64,000 nucleotides of DNA, from positions 558,001-622,000 of the forward strand of contig NZ_JAVHWZ010000001.1 in the NCBI RefSeq assembly GCF_035607555.1, written 5' to 3'. The notes beneath the pieces are model-generated. The model saw nothing but the letters and a program-made list of their open reading frames with translations. It was not told the DNA's origin and ran no database searches. Below are positions 7,638-16,234 of the stretch, one piece after another. This stretch comes from Candidatus Bealeia paramacronuclearis. Lineage in GTDB: Bacteria; Pseudomonadota; Alphaproteobacteria; UBA9655. The first letter of the stretch is position 1, and each line of letters opens with the position of its first letter. The translations under genes and the position numbers were made by a program.

Positions 7638-8981
7638 TTATTTTGACTTCTTTTCGATCTCTTGGGCTTGATCCAAAATCTCTTGGGCGCGAACGTATTC
7701 AATACTATCTTTTTTAAGGGTTTGTTGGCTGCGTTTGGCTTGTTGTATGGCCTCTTTTAATTGGCCTGTGAGAAAATGTTTTTCCGCTAAAGATAAGGCG
7801 AGCAGGCCCAATTGATTGGATTTTCCGTAAACGACAGCCAAAAGCTGCCACGTCAAAGGATTGGTTTTCTCATCGGTTTTGGATCTCAAAAGCTCAGTTT
7901 GGGCTTTTTCAAAATTTTGAGGATCATTGCTTTCAATCAACGTTTGCGCCCACAAAAGTCGTAAAAGGGGCTCTTGCGGCGCAAGATCAACGGCACGGGC
8001 ATAGGCGCGCTCGGCTTCTTTAATGTTTCCACTGTCAAATAAAATTTGCCCTTTGAGCTCCCAATAAAAAGGATTTTCGGAACTCTGGGCAATGAGCCCT
8101 TCTATTTCTTTTAAGGCCAGATCATGATCTGCTCTTCGGTATTGAGCAATAGCGCGGGCATAGTGCACTAAAGGATCAATGCTGGATTCTTTGTTATTTA
8201 AAAGAACTCGTCCCACAGGCTCGATAAAAGCACGCAATTTGGTTTGCATGAGCGTAAATTTTTCATCAAATCCGGGGGGGAGTGATGATTTTGAGTATTG
8301 AGATTGAGCGATATGATTTTTAATGGATTCGACACGATCTCGGCTTAAAGGGTGGGTACGCATATACCCGTCTTGACGGCTTTCTGCAAAAATCTCTTTT
8401 TCCATAAGCACACTCAAAAATTCCTCAAGGCCTTTGGAAGACCAACCTAGTTTTTCAAGAATGCGTATGGCGCCTTGATCTGCAGCCCCCTCTTGTCCTT
8501 GGCTATAGCGAAATAAATTGGCAAGCGCAAAATGGGAGCCACCTAAAAAAACAGCCATACCAGCTTCGGGTTTTCCAGAAGCGGCAGCAGCAGCCCCGCC
8601 CAAAACCATGGCAATAATGTGCTCCAAAGACGCATTATCCATTACCTTTTGAAACCGCACCACGTGTCCGCCTGAAATGTGGGATGTCTCGTGTGCCAAG
8701 ACGCCAATCAATTGAGAGGCGTTTTTCATTTTCAAAATAATACCGGTGTTGATGAAAATGGTATGATTAGAACTCGCGGACGCGTTCACCTCCTTTGTAA
8801 TCACAAGGAAGAGATTGAGATCTTTAGGGTTGAGGCCCGCCGTTTCAAAAATGGGGGAAATATAGGATTTTAAAATGCCTTCAATTTCAGCGTCACGAAT
8901 CAGGCTTCCTTCCTTAAAGTCCGCCATACCCTGAAGAGAAAAGGCAAAGAGGCTCAAAGCCAAGGAAAGAATCCGCACCAT
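7638..8981 (-). CDS. M48 metalloprotease with TPR tail (BepA/YfgC-like)
   Basis: 447 residues. A signal peptide (about 1-20) is followed by an M48 peptidase domain. The zinc site is His97-Glu98-x-x-His101 in LAHETSHISGGH, with a third ligand at about Glu164 in QEGAADQGA. The C-terminal half (about 255-440) is TPR-like helical repeats. BepA-type proteins act in the periplasm on stalled outer-membrane proteins. It is the third gene of a minus-strand operon: LON-domain protein, then Trm112 (6-base gap), then this gene (7-base gap). That points to protein quality control. The exact BepA orthology is not proven. Confidence 0.87.
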   Translation of the reverse strand: MVRILSLALSLFAFSLQGMADFKEGSLIRDAEIEGILKSYISPIFETAGLNPKDLNLFLVITKEVNASASSNHTIFINTGIILKMKNASQLIGVLAHETSHISGGHVVRFQKVMDNASLEHIIAMVLGGAAAAASGKPEAGMAVFLGGSHFALANLFRYSQGQEGAADQGAIRILEKLGWSSKGLEEFLSVLMEKEIFAESRQDGYMRTHPLSRDRVESIKNHIAQSQYSKSSLPPGFDEKFTLMQTKLRAFIEPVGRVLLNNKESSIDPLVHYARAIAQYRRADHDLALKEIEGLIAQSSENPFYWELKGQILFDSGNIKEAERAYARAVDLAPQEPLLRLLWAQTLIESNDPQNFEKAQTELLRSKTDEKTNPLTWQLLAVVYGKSNQLGLLALSLAEKHFLTGQLKEAIQQAKRSQQTLKKDSIEYVRAQEILDQAQEIEKKSK

Positions 8982-8987
8982 TTGGAG

Positions 8988-9173
8988 TTAATCCAGTTTT
9001 CTGGCTTCATCCACCAGCATAATGGGAACGCCATCGCGAATGGGATAAGCCAATTTTGCTTTTTCGCTAATGAGTTCTTGATGTTCTTGGTCATATTTCA
9101 ATGGCCCTTTGGTCAATGGGCAAACCAACATCTCAAGAAGTTTGGAGCTTAAAGTAGTGCTCGACATCATCAT
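8988..9173 (-). CDS. Trm112/YcaR family small protein
   Basis: 61 residues. [16 protein letters not shown] is followed by [26 protein letters not shown], the typical Trm112/UPF0434 pattern. The first Cys is present, but the usual second Cys of the CPxC knuckle is replaced (CPLT). Trm112-like proteins activate methyltransferases in eukaryotes and archaea; the bacterial role is unclear. It sits between a LON-domain gene and an M48 protease gene, a common alphaproteobacterial order for the first pair. Three successive ATG codons open the gene. Confidence 0.88.
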   Translation of the reverse strand: MMMSSTTLSSKLLEMLVCPLTKGPLKYDQEHQELISEKAKLAYPIRDGVPIMLVDEARKLD

Positions 9174-9178
9174 CCTTT

Positions 9179-9823
9179 CTAATGGTAAGAGATCATGCGT
9201 CCTTTTCCAGTTAGTGACGCCATCTCGATTAATGTTGTCATGATCTCACACCTTTCTGCAAGGGTTTTCGTCTCAAGAAGCGCTTGTTTTTCGACATTAT
9301 CAAAAGGGCACGTTTGAGCCAGTGAATTTAAAAGGAACTCATCAGAAATTTCCTCAATATCGTCCCAATCCATAATCATGTCTTGATCCTGAAGATAAAT
9401 TTTAAGAGCCGACAAAAGTCGCAAGCGATCGACAAAAGGATCTTTGTGAATTTCCTTAAGATCACCTTGATAGGCCTCATAACACACACGTGCATAATGA
9501 AGCCCGCCCACAGGCGATAATTTTTCTAAAATTTCAAAGCGACTGACACCTTCAAAAGAGACAAAAATACGCCCCGTCTCACTCTCTTGAAATCCTGTGA
9601 TTCTGGCCAAGGACCCATGACGAAAAAGAGGCATCTCCTGATCTGCCTTTTGAGCCATAGGCTGTACAAATCCAATGTAACGGCCTTCGCTCAAAAGTCC
9701 TTTTTGGAAGATCTCTAGCTCCTGAGTTGTTTGAAACGAAAGCGTCGTCTGCGCGCGCGGTAATAAAACAGTTCCAGCCAGGGGATGTAACAAAACAATT
9801 TCTGGTAATTTAATATCACGCAT
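9179..9823 (-). CDS. LON substrate-binding domain protein
   Basis: 214 residues from the ATG at 9823. [25 protein letters not shown] opens a Lon N-terminal domain, and [15 protein letters not shown] continues it. There is no AAA+ or protease domain, so it is a stand-alone LON-domain protein of the kind found in most alphaproteobacteria. An in-frame ATG at 9958 would add 45 residues unlike the family, so I reject it. First gene of the LON-Trm112-M48 operon. An IS has inserted 150 bp upstream and may have changed its promoter. Confidence 0.85.
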   Translation of the reverse strand: MRDIKLPEIVLLHPLAGTVLLPRAQTTLSFQTTQELEIFQKGLLSEGRYIGFVQPMAQKADQEMPLFRHGSLARITGFQESETGRIFVSFEGVSRFEILEKLSPVGGLHYARVCYEAYQGDLKEIHKDPFVDRLRLLSALKIYLQDQDMIMDWDDIEEISDEFLLNSLAQTCPFDNVEKQALLETKTLAERCEIMTTLIEMASLTGKGRMISYH

Positions 9824-9973
9824 GAACAACACACTTTCAGAATACAGGTTATAAAGATGAGATAGGGCCTGAGAAGACGTTTTACAAGAGTTAAAGATGA
9901 AAACTAAAAATTTCTTCCACACAAAAGGTATGCGGAAGGAGATATTACCATTTTTCAATCTTTTTTTGTTTTA

Positions 9974-11409
9974 TGTCAAGGCAATTTAGAAATGTCCGCT
10001 TTGAGTTGAATTATTATCCACAAGTCCATAGCCCTCTCTCGCGCTCTCAAGCGCAAGAGAGACTTGGGGCTGTGGACCCTGTGGGTAATAAGAAGTCTGG
10101 GTTTATTTTGGGGAAGATTTCCTGGTCAAAAACATGATCTAAGTCCTTACGATCAGCTAGAATGGGCCCCCTTGTCACCCTATCCAGCGCCATCACGCTT
10201 AAGACTTCTTCTCCAAGCATCACCTCTATTGCCCCCGTATAATGTTGATAAATTGTGACTTTTTTATTCTGGTAGCGATAGCCTTTTCCAGGCACTTGAA
10301 CTTGATAGGCCTGCCCTTCCAAAGAGAATTCAAGGTTTTTTGAAAGCTTGCGCGTGACGTGATGAGATAAAATTCGTCGCAACCTTTGCGCGTCGATAGG
10401 TACGTCACGGTGCAGATCTTTCGGGTTTGCCGCATCAACGGCGAACTTTTGGTTATACTTCTCGATAAACGCCGGCAAATAGGCATTGGCAGTCGCAATA
10501 TCGCAGATACCTCTCAAACGCATCTCTTTGATTAAGCGATCTTGCAGCGTTTGATTCGCCCGCTCGACACGGCCCTTGGCTTGGGGTGAGTAAGCGCAAA
10601 TCAACTCAATTCCTAAATCTTTCATGGCGCGATGCAGCTCAGTAGCTTGGTAATATCCGTCAGTTGTGCGCGTTGTTTTAAAAATGCTGTGCCGGTCACT
10701 ATAATAGGCCAGAGGCAGACCATGCTGCTCGAGGTGTGATTCCATGGCTCGGAAATAGCCGGCAGTGGTCTCCGATTCTTCAAATCGCATAGATACGATG
10801 CGGCTGGTGGCATCGTCTACAAAGACGAGCAAACAACACTTTGCACGCCGTCCCTCAAACCAATCATGGTGCGACCCATCAATCTGTACAAGCTCACCAA
10901 AGCACGAGCGGCGCTGACGGGATTGATGCAGAGGCGAGCTTTTCCGAATTTTCCCGCTCCATAATGCATCGGCTATCATCCATTGTCGCAGAGTTTCTTT
11001 GTTGATCTTAAGCCCCTCATTCTCCAACAGTTTCTCGCTGGCTAGCGTCGGACCAAAATCCGCATAACGATTCCGAACTGCCTCAAGAACTCTGGCTTTG
11101 AAGCCCTCTGAATGCGCACGATTACTGCCCGATATAGCACGCCGTTTAATCCCGGAAGGTCCCTCAACAGAAATTCTCGCCTGCAAACGCCTCACTTGCC
11201 GAGCACTCAAACCTAACTCTGCCGCACCTTCACCTTGGCGCAGCAGACCTCGTTTTATGTCATCCAATATCTTTAGTTTTTCCATCTCGGCCTCGCTATA
11301 CAATGTCTCCATTCATCCTCCTGCTTGCTGACTGCATCAGCATAAAACTTAAGGACAAATCCGGACATTTCTAAATTGCTTAACCGGACATTTTCAAATT
11401 GCTCCTACA
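9974..11409 (-). mobile_element. ISNCY (IS1202-like) insertion sequence, complete
   Basis: 1,436 bp element. Both ends begin TGT and carry imperfect 25-bp inverted repeats (left 9974-9998, right 11385-11409). A second, inner copy of the terminal repeat lies at 11362-11379 and matches the left end 9981-9998 over 18 perfect bases. A 15-bp target duplication, TCTTTTTTTGTTTTA, flanks it at 9959-9973 and 11410-11424. A long duplication fits the IS1202 group. The intact duplication and transposase suggest a fairly recent insertion. Confidence 0.88.
10047..11312 (-). CDS. ISNCY family transposase
   Basis: 421 residues, full length. An N-terminal helix-turn-helix (GAAELGLSARQVRRLQAR) binds the ends. 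An rve/DDE catalytic domain follows, with Asp in QIDGSHHDWF, Asp in YYSDRHSIF and Glu in KGRVERANQTLQ. The C-terminus has the SH3-like part seen in this group. It lies wholly inside the element bounded by inverted repeats. All catalytic residues are present, so it should be active. Confidence 0.93.
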   Translation of the reverse strand: METLYSEAEMEKLKILDDIKRGLLRQGEGAAELGLSARQVRRLQARISVEGPSGIKRRAISGSNRAHSEGFKARVLEAVRNRYADFGPTLASEKLLENEGLKINKETLRQWMIADALWSGKIRKSSPLHQSRQRRSCFGELVQIDGSHHDWFEGRRAKCCLLVFVDDATSRIVSMRFEESETTAGYFRAMESHLEQHGLPLAYYSDRHSIFKTTRTTDGYYQATELHRAMKDLGIELICAYSPQAKGRVERANQTLQDRLIKEMRLRGICDIATANAYLPAFIEKYNQKFAVDAANPKDLHRDVPIDAQRLRRILSHHVTRKLSKNLEFSLEGQAYQVQVPGKGYRYQNKKVTIYQHYTGAIEVMLGEEVLSVMALDRVTRGPILADRKDLDHVFDQEIFPKINPDFLLPTGSTAPSLSCA

Positions 11410-11421
11410 TCTTTTTTTGTT

Positions 11422-11774
11422 TTACTGTTTAGTAAGCTTAAATTTTAAGTACGTTGTTATTTGACCCTGATCATTCTTGATCAATTCATATATACAGTCT
11501 GTGTTTGTTGAGGAAGAAAATCGAATAGAAACATCGGACTGGTAGAGCATATTATTTGCAGCGGCATTGTTATCTAACAATTTATTCGCTCCATTATCTG
11601 TAATGGAAGAATATGCCCACTTCTCAATCTCAGGGTTAGAAGACGTTGTATAAGCTTCAGCCAAGTCCTTTTTACCTTGATCCGTATTCAAATCCATACA
11701 AGTTGCCTCTAAAATAGAAGAATTTCCAGCAATTAAGCAGCAACTGCAAAGCACAAATTTTTATTCATAATCAT
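11422..11774 (-). pseudogene. Small secreted protein, broken by a one-base deletion in its signal peptide
   Basis: The only good ribosome site (GGGAG at 11781-11785) serves an ATG at 11774 that reads MIMNKNLCFAVAA and then stops at 11733-11735. Adding one T at that point restores ...AALIAGNSSILEAT..., a normal signal peptide, joined to about 95 residues (TCMDLNTDQGKKDLAEAY...). A GTG at 11754 could open the long frame but would lose the signal peptide start. Family unknown. The stop codon (11422-11424) is the last 3 bp of the neighbouring IS target duplication, so the IS landed exactly at the gene's end without removing it. Confidence 0.6.
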
Positions 11775-11837
11775 TTTTAGCTCCCTTTTTGTTTTCTCAA
11801 TTTTCTTGTTGCTTTTTAAAAAAGCATAAAGAGTTTA

Positions 11838-12125
11838 TCAAACTAGATCTTGAGTCACAATCTTTTTCAAAACCTCTCCTTTTTTTCCATGAATTAGCCA
11901 AATTTCCTCATGCGTGGTTCCGGGAAACGAAAGCCTTAAAATTATCTGACCGTCTTGGGTTTGAAAATCTTTAATTTGCGCATGAGGTGGTAAAGTGATG
12001 AGGTCTTCTTTCTTTTCGGGTTCGTCTTTTCCTTCCATGCGATCTGCAATTTTAATCCCTAAAACAACAACGCCTGCAATAATAAGGATTCCCATCACAA
12101 CAATCAGGACTTTTATGGCGCGCAT
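11838..12125 (-). CDS. DUF6476-like small membrane protein
   Basis: 95 residues. One N-terminal membrane helix (about 4-25) is followed by a charged linker and a small soluble domain ending in LRLSFPGTTHEEIWLIHGKKGEVLKKI. The size, topology and position, divergent from rluD and near rpoH, match the alphaproteobacterial DUF6476 family. Function unknown. The soluble part is probably periplasmic or cytosolic; the few positive residues before the helix suggest N-in. The 16-bp gap to rluD must hold overlapping divergent signals. Confidence 0.6.
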   Translation of the reverse strand: MRAIKVLIVVMGILIIAGVVVLGIKIADRMEGKDEPEKKEDLITLPPHAQIKDFQTQDGQIILRLSFPGTTHEEIWLIHGKKGEVLKKIVTQDLV

Positions 12126-12141
12126 ATGCTAATCTCTTTTC

Positions 12142-13122
12142 ATGATATTGGACAATGCTATGACTACTCGCACGATTTTGGTTTCAGAACAAGAGGCAGG
12201 ACTTCGCCTGGATAAATTTTTATCCTTGGCCTGCCCGGATTTGTCGCGTACCCGCATTCAAAATTTAATTGAGGAAGGCCATGTTCTTGTGGAGGGGCGT
12301 GCTGTTCAAAGTCACGCTCAAAAAACGAAGGCGGGCTGGACATTTGTCATCACGATTCCTGAGGCCATTGATGCCATTCCAGAACCGCAAGATATTCCCC
12401 TTGAAATTATTTATGAAGACGATGATCTTTTGGTTTTGAATAAACCTGCAGGATTAGTCGTCCATCCCGCGCCTGGGAATCACGACAATACTCTTGTGAA
12501 TGCGCTTTTGGCGCACTGCGGAACGTCTCTCTCTGGAATTGGGGGCGTGAAACGCCCAGGCATTGTACACAGGCTTGATAAAGATACGAGCGGCTTGATG
12601 ATTGTGGCCAAAAATGATTTGGCGCATCATCATCTCAGTCATCAACTTTCTACGCGAACATTATCGCGAACCTACCAAGCCTTTTTATGGGGAATTCCAA
12701 AAAATCAGACGGGCACTATTCGTACACAATTGGGGCGTCATCCCAAAGATCGCAAAAAAATGGCGGTCCTTCCCGAAGGTGGAAAAGAGGCCATCACTCA
12801 CTATCAGGTTTTAGAGACCTACCCCCCCACAGCGAGCCTTGTCGAGTGCCGTCTTGAGACCGGACGCACTCATCAAATTCGCGTCCACATGACGCATTTG
12901 GGGCATCCTCTTTTGGGGGACCCCGTTTATGGGCGTCCGCCCAAAGGCGTTCCTGAGTTTTTAAAAAACCATCTCAAAGAAGTACCTTGGACGGGTGGAC
13001 GCCAAGCCCTCCATGCGGCCCAAATTAAATTTATTCATCCGCGCACAGGGGATCTCTTATCTTTTTCCTGCCCCTTACCAGAAGATATGAGAATTTTAAA
13101 ATCTGTGTTAGACTTTAAATAG
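12142..13122 (+). CDS. rluD: RluD-type 23S rRNA pseudouridine synthase
   Basis: 326 residues. An N-terminal S4 RNA-binding domain (about 17-80) leads to the RluA-family catalytic domain. The catalytic Asp is in GIVHRLDKDTSGLMIVAK, and KPAGLVVHPAPG and GRTHQIRVHM are also present. RluD makes pseudouridines 1911, 1915 and 1917 in helix 69 of 23S rRNA. The gene order with DUF6476 and rpoH supports RluD over other RluA paralogues. A second paralogue lies at 45869. The start could also be the ATG at 12160. Confidence 0.85.
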   Translation: MILDNAMTTRTILVSEQEAGLRLDKFLSLACPDLSRTRIQNLIEEGHVLVEGRAVQSHAQKTKAGWTFVITIPEAIDAIPEPQDIPLEIIYEDDDLLVLNKPAGLVVHPAPGNHDNTLVNALLAHCGTSLSGIGGVKRPGIVHRLDKDTSGLMIVAKNDLAHHHLSHQLSTRTLSRTYQAFLWGIPKNQTGTIRTQLGRHPKDRKKMAVLPEGGKEAITHYQVLETYPPTASLVECRLETGRTHQIRVHMTHLGHPLLGDPVYGRPPKGVPEFLKNHLKEVPWTGGRQALHAAQIKFIHPRTGDLLSFSCPLPEDMRILKSVLDFK

Positions 13123-13150
13123 ACATCTTATTTCAACTTCGATTTAGGCC

Positions 13151-14083
13151 ATGATTCCAGCAGAACTCGAACCTCTTGAAACTCCCATAAAAGCCAATAG
13201 CTTGAGTATTCCTAATGCACAGGAAGGCTTGAAGCATTATTTCGATCAAATCCGAAAATTCCCCATGCTTGATGCGGAGGAAGAATTTATGCTCGCTAAA
13301 AGATGGAAAGAGCATCAAGATAGAAAAGCTGCGGAAAAATTAATTTCCTCCCACCTTCGGTTGGTAGCGAAAGTGGCAGCAGGGTATAAAGGCTATGGTC
13401 TTCCAATGGCAGATCTCATTGCAGAAGGTAATGTGGGCCTGATGCGTGCTGTGGATAAATTCGATCCCGACAAAGGATTTCGTCTTTCCACCTATGCGAT
13501 GTGGTGGATTCGCGCAACTATTCAAGACTATGTTTTGCATTCCTGGTCATTGGTTAAAATTGGAACGACCGCGGCCCAAAAGAAGCTCTTTTTTAATTTA
13601 AGACGTATGAAGGGTGAACTTGAAGACAAGTCTGATTTCCTTAGCGCTGACTCCATTGCCCTCATTGCAGAAGATCTCAATGTTTCCACAAATGAAGTCA
13701 TTGAGATGAACAAAAGAATGCAATCAGGTGGGGACAGTTCTCTTAATTCACCCTTGAATGCGGGAAGCTTAGATGAATGGCAGGATTGGCTTGTCGATGA
13801 AAGTCCCAATCAAGAAGACTTTGTCATCTCAAAGGGGGAAAGTCAGGTTAAAAATGCTCTTCTTCACAAAGCCCTGCAATCTTTGGATCCACGGGAAGCC
13901 AAAATTATCCACCATCGCCGACTTTTGGAAGATCCCAAAAGTTTAGAAGAACTTGCGCAAGATCTCAAGATTTCCCGCGAGCGTGTTCGTCAAATTGAAA
14001 CACGCGCCTTTGAAAAACTCCAGCGTGCTGTCAAAAGCGGGGCCATTCAACTGCGCATCGGCGGAGAAACGGGACGGGGTTGA
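13151..14083 (+). CDS. rpoH: Heat-shock sigma factor RpoH (sigma-32)
   Basis: 310 residues. Region 2 (SSHLRLVAKVAAGYKGYGLPMADLIAEGNVGLMRAVDKFDPDKGFRLSTYAMWWIRA) and the RpoH box (QKKLFFNLRRMK) are textbook. Region 4.2 (LAQDLKISRERVRQIETRAFEKL) binds the -35 element. It directs RNA polymerase to chaperone and protease genes. It lies 28 bp after rluD on the same strand, the usual alphaproteobacterial arrangement. The LON-M48 operon and a second stress-type operon lie nearby, but no link is shown. Confidence 0.95.
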   Translation: MIPAELEPLETPIKANSLSIPNAQEGLKHYFDQIRKFPMLDAEEEFMLAKRWKEHQDRKAAEKLISSHLRLVAKVAAGYKGYGLPMADLIAEGNVGLMRAVDKFDPDKGFRLSTYAMWWIRATIQDYVLHSWSLVKIGTTAAQKKLFFNLRRMKGELEDKSDFLSADSIALIAEDLNVSTNEVIEMNKRMQSGGDSSLNSPLNAGSLDEWQDWLVDESPNQEDFVISKGESQVKNALLHKALQSLDPREAKIIHHRRLLEDPKSLEELAQDLKISRERVRQIETRAFEKLQRAVKSGAIQLRIGGETGRG

Positions 14084-14119
14084 GCCTACTGGCCACCCCA
14101 TCGAAGGAATTGGTAAATA

Positions 14120-16234
14120 TTAGGAAACGGGGATACGGATAATAAATTTTGTATTTGTGCCCACCTTTGATTTCACAGTGAGCGATCCAAGATGTTGTTG
14201 CACAATAATATCATAGCTGAGCGACAGCCCAAGCCCTGTTCCTTTTCCGGGATTTTTTGTCGTGAAAAAGGGTGTGAAGATTTTTTTGATCACGGATTGG
14301 GACATGCCCGGCCCATTGTCTTCAATTATGATCTCCGCAAAACCATCGACTCCTTTTGTTTCAAGTATAAGTTTGGGCTCATAATTGGATTGAGATTTTA
14401 ACTTTTCCGCCATGGCATAACACGCATTATTAAACATATTTAAAAAGACGCGGGAAACATCGCCAATGCTGAATTTTATGAGTGGCAAATCGGGGGACAG
14501 ATGTTTTTCAACTGTGACATGGAAGCCCAATAAATCCGTTTGAAACCCTCCTAAAGCAAGTTCTAAGGCTTCTTCGAGGGCTGCATTCAGATCCGCCTTT
14601 TCAAATCGCCCGGGATTGCTGCTTGCGTGCAAAAGCATACCTTTGACGATAGAGTCTGCCCGGTGGGCATGTTCTTTGACTTTTTCAATATTGGCCAAAA
14701 TGAGTGTGATAATTTCGCGTTCTTGCGGACTTAAATTTTTCAGTTCATTTAAATAATCCAAAGAGAGGTCTGTAAAATTTATGATAAAATTAAGGGGGTT
14801 TTTGATTTCGTGCGCAATGCCTGCCGTTAACGATCCAAGGCTGGCTAGTTTTTCTTGAACGATAATTTGGTTTTGGGCTTTTTTAAGATCCTCAAGGGCT
14901 TTTTCAAGTTCTTGATTCTTCTCCTGAAGCTGAGTAGTCCTTAATTTAACGCGATTTTCTAGATCCGTCAAAAGAACGCGGTTTTCCTCAAAAATGCGAC
15001 TTACAATTTCAAACCAAGATTTCCAACGCTCTGGGACGTCCCTGTGACTGGGGGGGAGCCCCTTGTTTTCCCTCTCAATATGAATGAGAAGTTTTTGGGC
15101 GGGAGAAATAAAATCGCGCATCACCACAAAATACCCGATTCCAATCACAAGGATAAGGATAATTGAGATGATAATGACATCTTCAAAAGCATGAAGCAGA
15201 TCCGCATTAAATAAATCCCACGCAGAAACAACATACACTAAACGCCAGGGGGCGGCTCTCAGTTGATGAACATAAACATAATAATTCCCGAGCGAAATAA
15301 TTTTGGCCTGGGGATTTTTAAATTCTTTCATGAAATCATTTAAGATATTAGAGGGGACAACATCTTGAATCTGGTGAATGGTTTTCTCTTCTTCATTGAA
15401 AAATCCATGCATGGCTAAGATTTGGTCATCATCATTGACAAGGGCCGAACTTCCTACGGGAAGCTTTAAGCTATTTAAAAGTCGCTCAAGTTCGCGCAAA
15501 CTAAGATCAATAGACACAACTCCTAAAAATTCATTCTCATCATAAACAGGGGCGCAATTCGAGACGACAAATCCTTTATCATAAAGAGGCCCCCCTACGT
15601 TTCCATCGCGATAAATTTCAGTCCAATAATTTTTTCTCAGACGATTATTTTGTGGCAATCCTTTAACAAAAAAAGATCGTTGCCGCATCTGCTCATAATA
15701 AGAAATATCTACACTGGGAAGCCACGGAAAAATGTTTTGAAACCCACTTTTAGAGGTATAATAAACCCATACAACCCCCGGATTATTTTTGAGTGCCAAT
15801 TCAAAAATTGTATTTAACGAGAGTGCCATTTTGATTTCTTGTTTGATCTTTTCGGACAAAGTTGAAACCTTGCCAAGACCTGTCAGATTTCCGACTTTAT
15901 CTTTTTGCACCAAAGGGCTTTTAATATCGAGGGAATAGGTTTTTCCCCCTGGATTTTCGATCACATCTCTGAAATGATAAGAGTGATCTTGCTTTTTATT
16001 CTGATAATAAATTTTATTTTCAGCACCCGTTTTAAGCCCTTGCGTATAATCACGAATAGTCTGTGCCTTCATCTCAAAGCTCATAGCATGTTCTTTAAGA
16101 CGCGTGCGCAGATCTTCAAAAACTCGCTGTTTGTCGGATAAAAATTTGAGCGTTTCAATACCAACAACGATCATCATGATGGCAAAACATGTCAAAAAGA
16201 TAACACGATTATAGTTTGCGCGGTAATGATTCAC
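14120..16234 (-). CDS. Cache-domain transmembrane sensor histidine kinase
   Basis: 704 residues. Membrane helix at about 10-30, a large periplasmic double-Cache-like domain to about 350 (WVYYTSKSGFQN, VVSNCAPVYDENEFLGVVSIDLSLREL), a second helix, a coiled coil (about 420-460), then HisKA with His475 in AGIAHEIKNPLNF. HATPase motifs are NACYAMAEKL, EDNGPGM and GTGLGLSLSYDI. Cache domains usually bind small organic ligands. Its start overlaps the stop of the preceding 922-residue protein gene by 4 bases, so the two are translationally coupled. No response regulator is adjacent. Confidence 0.88.
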   Translation of the reverse strand: MNHYRANYNRVIFLTCFAIMMIVVGIETLKFLSDKQRVFEDLRTRLKEHAMSFEMKAQTIRDYTQGLKTGAENKIYYQNKKQDHSYHFRDVIENPGGKTYSLDIKSPLVQKDKVGNLTGLGKVSTLSEKIKQEIKMALSLNTIFELALKNNPGVVWVYYTSKSGFQNIFPWLPSVDISYYEQMRQRSFFVKGLPQNNRLRKNYWTEIYRDGNVGGPLYDKGFVVSNCAPVYDENEFLGVVSIDLSLRELERLLNSLKLPVGSSALVNDDDQILAMHGFFNEEEKTIHQIQDVVPSNILNDFMKEFKNPQAKIISLGNYYVYVHQLRAAPWRLVYVVSAWDLFNADLLHAFEDVIIISIILILVIGIGYFVVMRDFISPAQKLLIHIERENKGLPPSHRDVPERWKSWFEIVSRIFEENRVLLTDLENRVKLRTTQLQEKNQELEKALEDLKKAQNQIIVQEKLASLGSLTAGIAHEIKNPLNFIINFTDLSLDYLNELKNLSPQEREIITLILANIEKVKEHAHRADSIVKGMLLHASSNPGRFEKADLNAALEEALELALGGFQTDLLGFHVTVEKHLSPDLPLIKFSIGDVSRVFLNMFNNACYAMAEKLKSQSNYEPKLILETKGVDGFAEIIIEDNGPGMSQSVIKKIFTPFFTTKNPGKGTGLGLSLSYDIIVQQHLGSLTVKSKVGTNTKFIIRIPVS

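Noticed and set aside
9824-9958. N-terminal 45-residue extension of the LON-domain protein
   Set aside because: Family members start at the LPEIVLLHP segment, and the extension has no ribosome site or similarity.
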